DNA from: Lachnospiraceae bacterium
GTDB taxonomy: Bacteria; Bacillota; Clostridia; Lachnospirales; Lachnospiraceae
Reading direction: 5' to 3'
NCBI GenBank assembly: GCA_017437065.1
Contig: JAFSBX010000121.1
Span: forward strand, 47,391-111,390
Length of the DNA stretch: 64,000 bases
Part shown: piece after piece, positions 7,915 to 17,122 of the stretch
How positions within the stretch are numbered: position 1 is the stretch's first letter
Layout: each line of letters starts with the position of its first letter
Program-made: the position numbers and the translations under genes
Notes under the pieces: model-generated
Told to the model about the DNA's origin: nothing
Seen by the model: only the letters and a program-made list of their open reading frames with translations
Databases searched by the model: none

Positions 7915-9423
7915 TTATAATCCTCCTAACATGCTGGAAACCGCACTCTGGTTAGACTGCATTTTTGCCAACGCAGTTTCCATTGCTGAGAATTTGCTAT
8001 ACCATCTGTCCTCTAAAGCTTTTAGTTTGTCTTCCTGTTCTTTTATCTTGGTTTTATAGTTATTGTAATCTTCTTCCATCTTTTTATCATCATAGAATTT
8101 GCCGAAAGTTCTGACTCCTTCCACGCTACTGGACATTTCATTCATTTCTTTATACAAATTCATACTTAATTGAGAAAAGAATTCAATTACTGTATCAGGA
8201 TCTGACGCAATTGCAGCTTTTAGCTTATTTTCGTTTGAGCTAACTGCACTATCGTCTTCATCTCCATTAATGTGATATGCATTTCTTTCATTTTCCTCAG
8301 CAGAAAAATATCCTAAAGTTTCTATACCAAACTCAGACAGATACATCTGCTTACCATTTACAGTCGCTCCCTGCAACATAATATTCTTCATTGCCGAGGA
8401 CACTGTAGACAGGTTAGAATCTCTACGAAGAATAGAAGTTTTAATCTTCTCTTCCCACTTTTCAATTTCCTTATCGGTCATTTCTGCTTTTTCATCCTCA
8501 GAAAGCGGATCATAGCCTTTACTGGAAGCCGCGTTATACAACTTATCCATTTCGTTAATCAGGCTATTATATTCCTTCAGGAAATCTTTAATCTTATTAT
8601 AAACAGCATCTGTATCACGACGTGTTGTTAATGTTATTTCCTGATTTTTGTCTTCCTTTAAAGCAGTAATGGTTAATCCATTAATTTCAAAAGTATTGCT
8701 GGTTGATTTGTAAACAGCACCATTTAACTCGATTTCCGCATCACTTCCATCAATATTGGATGCTCCTGATGTTTCTGTCAGCTTAAGTGCACTTAAAGCT
8801 CCATTGTCTGAGCCATCCTCTATAAAGGAAATATCGTTGGCTTTTCCCGCTTCTTTGGATGCAATATGGAATCTCTGATTCTTTGCATCATAGCTTGCTT
8901 CAACACCGGCTTCCTGCAGTTTGCCTACAAAATCATTCACGGTCATATCTGCCGTAACTGCGATTTCTTTTTCCTGACTTCCGACCTTTAACTTAATTGT
9001 ACCATCTGTTGCAACACCAGCTTCCGAAAGTTTACTGCTTCCACTTATATTTTTTACTATGTCTCCATTTGCATCGCTTCCCAACGCACCACTGGTAATA
9101 TAGGCATTGGATGACAGACTGTTTACCTTAAGCTTCTGCGTTACATTCATCGCTGAATCACCTGTAACAACACTTGCAATTGTTTCATTGGAAACATCTG
9201 TTGTCTTTTTGCTGTAATCAGCTGAAAATCTCATATTATTTAATGTTCCATTAAATAATTTATAGATTTTTGAGTTTAATTCCTTCCATGCATCCTGTTT
9301 CCATTCATGTGCAGTCTGCTTTTTTTTCACACTTTCTGCTTTTGTCTTCTGGGCTTTCACTAATTCCGTAATAATAGACTCGGTATCCAACCCGGAATTC
9401 ATACCTGTAATTCTAATAGGCAT
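7915..9423 (-). CDS. fliD: Flagellar hook-associated protein 2, filament cap FliD
   Basis: A 502-residue FliD, which caps the growing filament and folds incoming flagellin. The N-terminus MPIRITGMNSGLDTESIITE is the typical FliD_N start. Residues about 225-480 form the FliD_C region, with a long heptad-rich end (about 440-502: YNNYKTKIKEQEDKLKALED, ALAKMQSNQSAVSSMLGGL) that makes the D0 coiled coil. The start has a good AGGAGG site. It is the second gene of the flaG-fliD-fliS-fliT-like unit driven by the SigD promoter at 9969-9995. Confidence 0.95.
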   Translation of the reverse strand: MPIRITGMNSGLDTESIITELVKAQKTKAESVKKKQTAHEWKQDAWKELNSKIYKLFNGTLNNMRFSADYSKKTTDVSNETIASVVTGDSAMNVTQKLKVNSLSSNAYITSGALGSDANGDIVKNISGSSKLSEAGVATDGTIKLKVGSQEKEIAVTADMTVNDFVGKLQEAGVEASYDAKNQRFHIASKEAGKANDISFIEDGSDNGALSALKLTETSGASNIDGSDAEIELNGAVYKSTSNTFEINGLTITALKEDKNQEITLTTRRDTDAVYNKIKDFLKEYNSLINEMDKLYNAASSKGYDPLSEDEKAEMTDKEIEKWEEKIKTSILRRDSNLSTVSSAMKNIMLQGATVNGKQMYLSEFGIETLGYFSAEENERNAYHINGDEDDSAVSSNENKLKAAIASDPDTVIEFFSQLSMNLYKEMNEMSSSVEGVRTFGKFYDDKKMEEDYNNYKTKIKEQEDKLKALEDRWYSKFSAMETALAKMQSNQSAVSSMLGGL

Positions 9424-9465
9424 ACTCTTTTCCTCCTATCTTTCCTACGCAGGTCATACGACCAA

Positions 9466-9891
9466 TTAGCGTTTCTCATCTACTAAAATTCCTGCTTCTT
9501 CCCACACTTTTGCAATCATATCAAGTGTTTTTTCCGGTGGGAATTCTTTAATGACTTCTTTGGACTTCTTATCTACAATCTTGATTGTAACTCTGTTTGT
9601 TTCATCATGAACTCCAAATACTGCTTCTGAATTCGCCATCTTCTTATTTAGTTCCTCTACAGCCTTTTTAATTTTATCATTAGATGCCTGACGCTGTTCT
9701 TCGGAATTCGCATTTGTGTTTGTATCATTATCATCTTCTACTTTTGCTACAGATGCCGTAACCGGATCCACATATGTATCCTGTCCTGAATTAGATACCT
9801 CCATGTTTTCTACTTCTGGCTTTACATCAACCGGTTTCTTTGCTGTCTGTGACTGTAATGTCATGATACTTCCTAATGGTTCTATCGCCAT
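9466..9891 (-). CDS. flaG: FlaG family protein
   Basis: A FlaG-type protein of 141 residues counted from the ATG at 9891. An upstream in-frame GTG at 9900 is part of the Shine-Dalgarno GGAGGTG itself and is unlikely to be the start. The C-terminal half is the conserved FlaG domain (AVFGVHDETNRVTIKIVDKK, EVIKEFPPEKTLDMIAKVWE). The N-terminal half is low-complexity and Asn/Asp-rich. In other bacteria FlaG influences filament length. First gene of its SigD unit. Confidence 0.88.
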   Translation of the reverse strand: MAIEPLGSIMTLQSQTAKKPVDVKPEVENMEVSNSGQDTYVDPVTASVAKVEDDNDTNTNANSEEQRQASNDKIKKAVEELNKKMANSEAVFGVHDETNRVTIKIVDKKSKEVIKEFPPEKTLDMIAKVWEEAGILVDEKR

Positions 9892-9968
9892 TGTAATCAC
9901 CTCCGTGTGATATTAAATTATTGTTTAACTACGAATTTAAATAAATCCATAGTATATGTCTAGTAATT

Positions 9969-9995
9969 ATATCGGATAAATTTCACAAAAATTTA
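9969..9995 (-). promoter_or_regulatory. SigD (sigma-28) promoter of flaG-fliD-fliS
   Basis: Minus strand: TAAA (9995-9992), 16 bases, CCGATAT (9975-9969). Same sequence and spacing as the flagellin promoter. It sits about 80 bases before the flaG start in the 253-base gap after csrA. Confidence 0.9.
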
Positions 9996-10144
9996 CACCC
10001 GTATCATTTCTTTTCCATAATTTTCTGGGGAATTGATGCATTTCTTTTCCAAACTCCTCTATAATTCATATATTACCATAAACAAAAATTTCGAACATGA
10101 AAGTTCCTTTATTTATGCCAACATTGTATTTTTATAGTAAAGTT

Positions 10145-10354
10145 TTATAAGGATAAATTCAGCATATTCTCCACGCTCATTGCCTCTTTATTTGCTTCCT
10201 GTATCTGCACATAAACTTCCTTGCGATATACCGGAACTTCTTTGGGAGCGGTAATTCCAAGCTTTACCTGATCGCCTTTTATCTCAAGTATGGTTATTTC
10301 CACATTATTATTTACAATAATGGCTTCATTTTTCTTTCTGGATAAAGCTAACAT
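10145..10354 (-). CDS. csrA: Translational regulator CsrA
   Basis: A 69-residue CsrA beginning MLALSRKKNEAIIVNNNVEI, the correct CsrA start. A longer reading frame back to 10405 overlaps fliW and is not supported. The GGAAGG ribosome-binding site lies inside the end of fliW, and one base separates the fliW stop from the csrA ATG, so the two are translationally coupled. CsrA is a homodimeric RNA-binding protein that blocks ribosome access at GGA sites. In Firmicutes its main target is the flagellin leader, and FliW antagonises it. The leader at 6878-6952 is the obvious target. Confidence 0.95.
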   Translation of the reverse strand: MLALSRKKNEAIIVNNNVEITILEIKGDQVKLGITAPKEVPVYRKEVYVQIQEANKEAMSVENMLNLSL

Positions 10355-10355
10355 C

Positions 10356-10829
10356 TCAGATTCCTTCCTCCTCTGATTTTTTCTTTCTTTCCTGCAATAT
10401 TTCATATATCGGAAATTTTATTTTATATTCTTTTCCTTCTACAATAATTTGTGCCGCTTTTCGTTCATCTGCATTAATGATAATCGGTGCCTGTAAATTT
10501 ACAGTCATCTTTTCAACTTCTCTCGGCACGCTTACTGTTACGAATACCAACATATTATCCGGTGTAATTTCTCCCAACGGACGAATCAGTTCATCATCCA
10601 CTTCCGGACTATAATCCGGTACAACTACAAGTGGATCCATCACCGGCATGGCAAATGCAGGCTCATCCAATGACTGCATATAGTGAATTCCGGCATTCGC
10701 ACCATCTCCCTCGTCATGAAGCAATGTAAACCGCTTCATATCCGGAAACCCTATAATCCCTTTTTCAAAAATAATAATTCTTGATTCATCTATATCAATT
10801 TCCCCAAATATTCTTGTATTAATACGCAT
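10356..10829 (-). CDS. fliW: Flagellar assembly factor FliW
   Basis: FliW, 157 residues from the ATG at 10829 (a GTG at 10838 sits too close to the AAGAAAGG site). Family features are FGEIDIDESRIIIFEKGIIG then FPDMKRFTLL (about 8-38) and the middle segment FAMPVMDPLVVVPDYSPEVD. FliW binds CsrA allosterically and also binds flagellin. Free flagellin titrates FliW, releasing CsrA to repress flagellin translation. It follows flgL after a 197-base gap containing a strong dyad and is immediately upstream of csrA. Confidence 0.95.
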   Translation of the reverse strand: MRINTRIFGEIDIDESRIIIFEKGIIGFPDMKRFTLLHDEGDGANAGIHYMQSLDEPAFAMPVMDPLVVVPDYSPEVDDELIRPLGEITPDNMLVFVTVSVPREVEKMTVNLQAPIIINADERKAAQIIVEGKEYKIKFPIYEILQERKKKSEEEGI

Positions 10830-10930
10830 AGTTATCACATACCTTTCTTAAGTATTAAAACGTCACTTTGTATCCATTTCATCGTACGAATTTGATGTAT
10901 TGCTTACATTGTACTTTACTAATTGTAAAT

Positions 10931-10966
10931 ATATCCGTATACATGGCACTCCACATATACGGATAT
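10931..10966 (-). terminator. Dyad between flgL and fliW
   Basis: ATATCCGTATA (10931-10941) and TATACGGATAT (10956-10966) make a perfect 11-bp stem with a 14-base loop. On the minus strand the following sequence (ATTTACAATTAG) is only weakly T-rich; the plus-strand side (CATTTTTAATAT) is better. It may partly terminate or attenuate transcription between flgL and fliW-csrA. Confidence 0.4.
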
Positions 10967-11026
10967 CATTTTTAATATCTTTCGTAACAATTCAAAGATT
11001 ATACCTTTAACAAATAGTTAACATCT

Positions 11027-12616
11027 CTAAATAAAATTCAACAATGAAGTCTGCATAATCTTACCGGTTGCCATCAGAGAAGCCTCATAGGTTAACTCTG
11101 CACTGTTAAGTTTGATTGCAACCTCTGTAATGTCTGCATCTTCGTTATTAGACTGTAAGGTTTCAAAAGTTGTCTGCTGGGACATCAGTCTGCTTTCGAT
11201 AAGATCCAGTTTAGCTCCTCTTGTACCACAGTTTGTCAATGCAAGATTTGTTCTGTCTAGATATCCCTGCATTGAAGTAATCCCTGATGTAAACTCTTTC
11301 TCTACCTTCTCCTTCGCAAAAGCATAAGCCTTGTTAACAGCATCCAGCTGTGCCTGTAAAGTTTCTTTTTTCGAAGCATAATCCGGGTCGGATTCGGAAA
11401 GAGTTTTCATAGTAGTCTCTACGGTACTAATCGTCTTTTCGATTTCCACCATCTGCTGCATTGTATTAATCAAATCATCCACTTCTCTGCCAATATCATG
11501 TGTATAACATTCATCAGCAGTGGTATTAATTTCAATTGTCTGATTAAATCCTACATCATACCGCATGCTCTGTCTGGAATGTCCATAAGTCAAATATCCC
11601 TGATTGTACTCAATCACACCACCATTTCCATCTTCTGCTTCACATGCAAAATAGTGTTCCGGTCTCAATTCACCTTTATCCCATTCAGATTTTGAATAAG
11701 TAATACGAATTTCACTTTCATTGGCATTTGATGTAACAATATTGTCTTTTGTATTCAGAAGATTACTGTACGCTTTTTCTCCCAATAAGAGTTCTCCTGT
11801 ATCTGCAAGGAAAACAACTCCGTCCTCCGGAACCTGCTCATATGGATCCGGAACATCATAGGAATGCTTTACTTCTGCTCTATAAGAAGCCTCTTGTGGC
11901 GGCGTGACCGTTGTATCCGTATAACTAATCACCGGTGCATCTGCTGCTTCCGCTGAACAATCGCTGTATGACAGACGAATCCTGTGCAATGTAGTAGCAT
12001 TTACGGAATTCTGTTCTGTAATTCCACTATAGTCATTTCCTGTATAATTACTGTCATTTAAATCAGTAAGATCATTTGATGTATTATTCACCTTAGTGTT
12101 AATATGCATAATCTCATCAATAACAGAAGAATTTACCTGTTCCGTAATTGTATATTTCTTCTCTGTCAGTTCACCAAAGCTCAATGGTATATCTGTTCTG
12201 TAACCGGTAAAAATATAGCGTCCGGCATAATCCGCATCTCCGGTTGCATAAAGCTCATCACGAAGCTCTTTTAACTGCTCAATGATAACCTCTCTATCAG
12301 ATGTGGTCAAACTTTCTGTAGAACCTTTTGTAACCTGACTGATCATATCTGTCAACACGTCTGTTACATTTTTCAAAGAATCTTCCGTTACTTCCAACCA
12401 GCTTCTTGCATCCGGTACATTCTTCTCATGATACTGTGTAATTGTTGTAACACTGCTTCTGAGACGTAACGCACGAATTGCAATAACCGGATCATCGGAA
12501 GGTTTTGTGATTTTTTTCTGTGTAGACATCATTGTATTCAACTTATCCTGTGATACCTTGTTGCCGTTGATATTGGATAAGGAATTATTTTGCATAATTT
12601 TATTCGTAATTCTCAT
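11027..12616 (-). CDS. flgL: Flagellar hook-filament junction protein FlgL
   Basis: FlgL (HAP3), 529 residues from the ATG at 12616; the upstream in-frame ATG at 12628 overlaps the GGGAG ribosome-binding site. The flagellin-like N-terminus (MRITNKIMQNNSLSNINGNK, KITKPSDDPVIAIRALRLRS) and the C-terminus (DLIESRLMSQQTTFETLQSN, ASLMATGKIMQTSLLNFI) are diagnostic. At over 500 residues it is longer than the roughly 300-residue B. subtilis protein because of an inserted variable domain (about 150-370). Fifth gene of the flgM operon. Confidence 0.93.
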   Translation of the reverse strand: MRITNKIMQNNSLSNINGNKVSQDKLNTMMSTQKKITKPSDDPVIAIRALRLRSSVTTITQYHEKNVPDARSWLEVTEDSLKNVTDVLTDMISQVTKGSTESLTTSDREVIIEQLKELRDELYATGDADYAGRYIFTGYRTDIPLSFGELTEKKYTITEQVNSSVIDEIMHINTKVNNTSNDLTDLNDSNYTGNDYSGITEQNSVNATTLHRIRLSYSDCSAEAADAPVISYTDTTVTPPQEASYRAEVKHSYDVPDPYEQVPEDGVVFLADTGELLLGEKAYSNLLNTKDNIVTSNANESEIRITYSKSEWDKGELRPEHYFACEAEDGNGGVIEYNQGYLTYGHSRQSMRYDVGFNQTIEINTTADECYTHDIGREVDDLINTMQQMVEIEKTISTVETTMKTLSESDPDYASKKETLQAQLDAVNKAYAFAKEKVEKEFTSGITSMQGYLDRTNLALTNCGTRGAKLDLIESRLMSQQTTFETLQSNNEDADITEVAIKLNSAELTYEASLMATGKIMQTSLLNFI

Positions 12617-12652
12617 TTGTGCTCCCATCCGTCCGCTTTCGCAGACATTCCA

Positions 12653-14545
12653 TTATACTCCGGTCTCTAAAATCAACTTGTCATATACTTCTGTCAGAAC
12701 CGTTATCATTTTCGATGCTAAATTATAGCTGTTCTGGAATTTTACCAGATTCATTGCTTCCTCATCGGAATCCACACCGGATATGGAAAGTCTCTGATTA
12801 TTAATCGTTGTAGCTATTGTTTTATAATTTTCATGGAATGTATTTGCAGCATTTGCATTCAGGGAAACATCCGATAAAATACATGTCAGGAAATCACCTG
12901 CCGTACAGTTTCTGAAACTCATTTTATCTTTGTTACCCAACATCTGTGTTAATTCTTCAATCACATCATAGGCTGCAATACCGTCACCGAAATCTTTTTT
13001 CGTTGCAAGTAAATCTGCATTATCCACCAGTGCATTCAACACACTGAAATTCTTTGCTGTCACTCTGTAGTAGCTGTCATCTCTGGTGCTTATAATTCCA
13101 CCATTTGTCCAGTTATGGTAATCATTATCGGCTGTACCATTTTCACCATTTGGTAAATCAAACTGTTCATCCACATTTGGTTCATTCCCTGTGAAAAGAT
13201 TGCATCCTTCATCGCCTTTACTGCCATAACCACTGCAAAGGATATCGTTCACAGCCTGTGAAAAGCTTCTTACCCACTCATTCATCTGCGCCATATAATA
13301 TGGAATTCCCTGATAATCTACAGCCTTTCCTGTAGTAGCTTCTTTACCAAGCAGGGATGTGGTTGGCGGTGCATCGCTACGTTCTTCATCAATTTCAAAC
13401 GTAAAGAAATGGGATGTTTCTCCATTCGCCGGATTCTTCTCCTGTGAATAAGACCAGCCGCTGTAAAAGAACAACTGATTACCAAGCACTGCAGTACCCT
13501 GTTCGGAAAGATTTACCTTATTCAAGTTAGTAAGAAAATCATCTGTTACCTGAATCTTCACATTATTTCCGGTTACTTTTACAACTTCACCATTAAAAGC
13601 CTCATCGTTGTTACCATCTCTCAAATCCAAGAGACCTTTCAATGCACCCTTTGCATTTGTACCCAAACTGAATGACTGTCCGTCAACCCATTGAATATCA
13701 AATAATCCATCCACGTCACTCAAGTGTACTTTTTCACGATTTGATCTTGCAACACATTCAAGTTCGTTATAATTGCTTGCATTAACAAGAAGCTGATTAC
13801 CGCCGATTTTAACAATAAAATTGGTAGCTCCCGTGTCTCTGTCCGGATTATTTGTGTCAATCATATCCACTTCTGTTACTTCCACGTCTACGATTTGTGA
13901 AAGCTGGTCTATTAATAAAGCTCTTTTATCACGCAATTCGTTTGCAGAACCGCCTGTAGCGATTTCTACTACGTTAATCTGCTCGTTCAATATAGCAATT
14001 TCAGATGCAATTGTATTAATTTCATCTACTTTTACTTTTATTTCCTGATTGATGCTTTTCTGTAAATCTTCAATATTACCGGCCAAATTGTTGAAGTATT
14101 CACAAAGGCTGGAAGCATATCCGATAAACTGTGCTTTTGTCGTTGTAAGATCCGGTGTCTTCTTTACTTCTCCAAGACCTGCCATGACATTATCAAAAAT
14201 TTTCTTAAATCCGTCTGTTGTACTGTCATCGATAAAATACGCTTCAATCTGTGAATAATATTCCTGTTTCACGTCGTATTCTCCAACCAGTGACTGATTG
14301 TTCCAATATTTTACATCATAAAATTCATCACGGATTCTTTCAATTGCAATCGTATCTACACCGGCACCGGCACATCCATATGTAGTAAAGGTACGGAGTG
14401 CTTCATATGCCTCCTGTACGGTGTGCTGACGGCTGTAACCTTCCGTATCCGCATTTGAAATATTGTTACCTGTTGTATTCAGGGATGCATTCGCTGCACG
14501 AAGCCCTGAAGAAGAAATCATTAATCCAAAAAATTGTGACGGCAT
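12653..14545 (-). CDS. flgK: Flagellar hook-associated protein FlgK (copy A)
   Basis: A 630-residue FlgK (HAP1). The rod/hook-type N-terminus MPSQFFGLMISSSGLRAANA and NTTGNNISNADTEGYSRQ, the FlgK helical region (about 85-200, ending GGSANELRDKRALLIDQLSQ) and the C-terminal LVKFQNSYNLASKMITVLTE are all present. FlgK forms the first junction layer between hook and filament with FlgL. A second, diverged FlgK (14559-16121) is directly upstream, only 13 bases away. Copy A is about 110 residues longer in the middle, exposed domain. Confidence 0.93.
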   Translation of the reverse strand: MPSQFFGLMISSSGLRAANASLNTTGNNISNADTEGYSRQHTVQEAYEALRTFTTYGCAGAGVDTIAIERIRDEFYDVKYWNNQSLVGEYDVKQEYYSQIEAYFIDDSTTDGFKKIFDNVMAGLGEVKKTPDLTTTKAQFIGYASSLCEYFNNLAGNIEDLQKSINQEIKVKVDEINTIASEIAILNEQINVVEIATGGSANELRDKRALLIDQLSQIVDVEVTEVDMIDTNNPDRDTGATNFIVKIGGNQLLVNASNYNELECVARSNREKVHLSDVDGLFDIQWVDGQSFSLGTNAKGALKGLLDLRDGNNDEAFNGEVVKVTGNNVKIQVTDDFLTNLNKVNLSEQGTAVLGNQLFFYSGWSYSQEKNPANGETSHFFTFEIDEERSDAPPTTSLLGKEATTGKAVDYQGIPYYMAQMNEWVRSFSQAVNDILCSGYGSKGDEGCNLFTGNEPNVDEQFDLPNGENGTADNDYHNWTNGGIISTRDDSYYRVTAKNFSVLNALVDNADLLATKKDFGDGIAAYDVIEELTQMLGNKDKMSFRNCTAGDFLTCILSDVSLNANAANTFHENYKTIATTINNQRLSISGVDSDEEAMNLVKFQNSYNLASKMITVLTEVYDKLILETGV

Positions 14546-14558
14546 ATACTCCCACCTC

Positions 14559-16121
14559 CTACATTGCCAATGTCCTAATTATATGTTCAATCATTTCATT
14601 TACTACGTTAATGTATCGGCTTGCCGCATTATACGCATTCTGATACATAATCATATTTGTCAGTTCCTCATCTGTGGAAACACCAACAATCTGTTCTCTT
14701 GCCGATTCTGCTTCACTTACGGCAACTTCCTGATTTTCCTGTATTCCGTGGAACACATATGCTGAGTTAGCTACCTGTGAAACAAAATCTTCATAAAATT
14801 CTTCCAGAGTAGTTTTCTTCTTTACATTCGGATTTAATGTATACTCCTCTACCGTAAAGAGATCTTTTAATGCATCTGCCTTCTGATGGTCAATTTCTCC
14901 ATCTACTTTTCGGAAACTGAGAAGACTCGGCTCTTTCATAAGTTCCGGATTTACCTGAATGTTTCCGGTACTGAATTCACCGCCCACATCAGCAATTTCC
15001 ACGAACAGTGACCATGGATTCTCTCCACTTTCCAGTACTTTGTTCATTTCTGTAGTTACATGATGAATCAATCTGTCAAACTCTGCCTGTAAATTCATCA
15101 GGATGGATGGTGCAACTGTTTCATTATAGTAATCTGCGTCCTCTAAATCTTTGTAAGTCGCACGATGGTCACCGCGTGCAAGAAGCATACTCTTTAATTT
15201 TCCCACGTCCGTATTGTTGCCTGTGGAAATTGTTCTGCTCAAATCAAATACTTCCGCGCCTTCGATATCATAAATTTTATTACCATCTGCATCATAGGAA
15301 GCTTTCGCATTAATAATCCAGAAAGGTGTATGGAAACCGGTAGCCTCATCCGTCTGTAGTCCGATTTGATACCAGACATCACCTTTTACGAAATCATTAC
15401 CTTCAATTCGTACACTGACTGTAGTATCTGCATTTTCTTTATAAGTAATATTTGCATAAGTGGCCAACTCATCTAACAAAGAGTTTCTAACGTCCCTTAA
15501 GTCATTTGCTCTTTCTGTTCCGCCACATTCGATTTTACGAATCTCTTCATTTAATGAAAGAAGCTGTTCACCAAAAGAATTAATTTTATCTACTGTCTGC
15601 TGTATCTGAATGTTTAAGTTGTCCTGATATTTTTCAAATCCTTCATATACACTGGTTGCTCTTTCCAGAAAAACAGCGGAGTACTGCACGAGCATACCCT
15701 GTGTAACCGCATTTCCCGGATCTTTTGCAAGTTCCTGTACCGATTCCCACAAATCAGCATATGCTGTCTGGAAAGATACGCCTTCAAATTCACCAAGCAA
15801 GCTTTCTGCTTCTTCCAACACTTCATAGGAAACCTGATAGAATGCACTTCTACCCGCTTCCCTTCTATATGTCTGGTCTAAAAAGACATCTCTTATCTGT
15901 TTTACTCTGGAATAATAAACACCACTACCGATTTGCTTATTGGCTACGGCATCAGGAGTTATGGCTAATGTTTCATACTCCGTAGTACCAAGCATTACCT
16001 GCTGCCTTGTATAGCCCTCGGTATCAAGATTTGTCATATTGTGAGCTGTTGTATTTAACGCGTTCTGACTTGTTTTAAGTCCGGAAGTACCCACATACAA
16101 AGTTCCAAAAATAGATCCCAT
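14559..16121 (-). CDS. Flagellar hook-associated protein FlgK-like (copy B)
   Basis: A 520-residue FlgK homologue: MGSIFGTLYVGTSGLKTSQN, NTTAHNMTNLDTEGYTRQQV, FlgK-type region with GGTERANDLRDVRNSLLDEL (about 198-217), and the C-terminal ELTNMIMYQNAYNAASRYIN. The N- and C-terminal axial helices are intact, so it should be exported and assembled. The variable middle is unlike copy A, which makes recent duplication unlikely. It may form an extra junction layer or be a specialised hook-associated protein. Confidence 0.88.
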   Translation of the reverse strand: MGSIFGTLYVGTSGLKTSQNALNTTAHNMTNLDTEGYTRQQVMLGTTEYETLAITPDAVANKQIGSGVYYSRVKQIRDVFLDQTYRREAGRSAFYQVSYEVLEEAESLLGEFEGVSFQTAYADLWESVQELAKDPGNAVTQGMLVQYSAVFLERATSVYEGFEKYQDNLNIQIQQTVDKINSFGEQLLSLNEEIRKIECGGTERANDLRDVRNSLLDELATYANITYKENADTTVSVRIEGNDFVKGDVWYQIGLQTDEATGFHTPFWIINAKASYDADGNKIYDIEGAEVFDLSRTISTGNNTDVGKLKSMLLARGDHRATYKDLEDADYYNETVAPSILMNLQAEFDRLIHHVTTEMNKVLESGENPWSLFVEIADVGGEFSTGNIQVNPELMKEPSLLSFRKVDGEIDHQKADALKDLFTVEEYTLNPNVKKKTTLEEFYEDFVSQVANSAYVFHGIQENQEVAVSEAESAREQIVGVSTDEELTNMIMYQNAYNAASRYINVVNEMIEHIIRTLAM

Positions 16122-16142
16122 ATCAATATCTCCTCGTTCTTC

Positions 16143-16661
16143 TTACTGCTTTGCGTCAAATCTGCCCGCATTTACTCCCATAATGTCTCCGGAAGTATAA
16201 GCACCTTTTGTATAATTGGCAGTTTCGGGGGCAGCCTTCATGGACTGGAGTATGTTCATATCAAACTCTACCATTTCCATTGCGTTTGTTAAAAGCTCTC
16301 TGTTTTGTTCATTGACGCGTACCATTCTGCTTAGAACATCTTTCAACTTGTCATGAACTGACGCAAGTTTTCCGCTTTCCTCCGGTCTGTCCCGCAGCAT
16401 TTCGATTAAATTAACCAGTTTTAATTCTGTAACATCCTTGTTAATAACGTTGGCGATATCTCCAATTACTTCTTCCCTTTGTTTTTCCAAGTGTTGGATT
16501 CTTCCTACAACGATTTGTTCTTCATCCGTGATTTGCTGTAAAGCATCTAAATCGCCTTTTATGATAATCGGCGTTTTCTTTGTTGATAATCCTACCAGAA
16601 TCTCGTATTCAGAGGTCTCTGTTTCCAGAATACTGATTAGGTTTTCCATTAAACTAGCCAA
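16143..16661 (-). CDS. flgN: FlgN-type flagellar export chaperone
   Basis: A 172-residue helical protein in the flgM-flgN-flgK position. The first 140 residues fit the FlgN chaperone fold (MASLMENLISILETETSEYE, QITDEEQIVVGRIQHLEKQR, MVRVNEQNRELLTNAMEMVE), with a flexible tail containing NYTKGAYTSGDIMG. FlgN delivers the junction proteins FlgK and FlgL to the export gate. It begins 5 bases after flgM and ends 21 bases before flgK copy B. Confidence 0.85.
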   Translation of the reverse strand: MASLMENLISILETETSEYEILVGLSTKKTPIIIKGDLDALQQITDEEQIVVGRIQHLEKQREEVIGDIANVINKDVTELKLVNLIEMLRDRPEESGKLASVHDKLKDVLSRMVRVNEQNRELLTNAMEMVEFDMNILQSMKAAPETANYTKGAYTSGDIMGVNAGRFDAKQ

Positions 16662-16666
16662 TAGGA

Positions 16667-16942
16667 TTACCTCATTTCTTCATATTTTGCCAGCAGCTTA
16701 TCCGCAAAAGATTCATTACTTACCTGATAAGTACCTGCATTGATACTCTTTTTCAGAGGAGCTGTTACATCTTCACGTACGTCCGGTGCTGCTGCAACTG
16801 CCTGTTTTGCCACTCTGTAATCTTTACCCATTGTGGACAGTTCTAACTGATCTGATGCAGCCTGGCTTTTCTTTGTTGCACCTGCTTTTGTTGTGCTGGT
16901 TTTATATAATTGTTGTACCTGGGTGTATGCTTCTATACGCAT
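16667..16942 (-). CDS. flgM: Anti-sigma-28 factor FlgM
   Basis: A 91-residue FlgM. The N-terminal MRIEAYTQVQQLYKTS and the C-terminal sigma-binding stretch with GTYQVSNESFADKLLAKYEE are typical. FlgM holds SigD inactive until the hook-basal body is finished. It is the first gene of the operon and has its own SigD promoter 60 bases upstream, giving the usual negative feedback loop. Confidence 0.92.
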   Translation of the reverse strand: MRIEAYTQVQQLYKTSTTKAGATKKSQAASDQLELSTMGKDYRVAKQAVAAAPDVREDVTAPLKKSINAGTYQVSNESFADKLLAKYEEMR

Positions 16943-16999
16943 ATCGACTCCTCCTTCCCTGTACAGTTTTCTTCCATTATAAATATTTAACTATAATGA

Positions 17000-17026
17000 A
17001 TATCGGATTTTTTTTAATATACTTTA
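17000..17026 (-). promoter_or_regulatory. SigD (sigma-28) promoter of flgM operon
   Basis: Minus strand: TAAA (17026-17023), 16 bases, CCGATAT (17006-17000). It is the third promoter in the window with exactly this layout. Confidence 0.9.
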
Positions 17027-17068
17027 GACGTTTTTTAAATTTCTTTTCAACAAAAAATGCACACGCAA

Positions 17069-17116
17069 AAAAGGCTGTATGCCCTGTAATCGAATTACAA
17101 AAGCATACAGTCTTTT
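17069..17116 (-). terminator. Terminator of the amylase gene
   Basis: GACTGTATGC pairs with GCATACAGCC, with a nested TGTAAT/ATTACA pair, and is followed on the minus strand by TTTTTT. AAAAAA on the other side makes it usable in both directions. It lies 7 bases after the amylase stop and separates that gene from the flgM promoter. Confidence 0.85.
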
Positions 17117-17122
17117 TTGATT

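Noticed and set aside
10355-10405. N-terminal extension of CsrA (17 residues)
   Set aside because: It overlaps fliW and lacks a ribosome-binding site; the standard CsrA start MLALSRKK has one.
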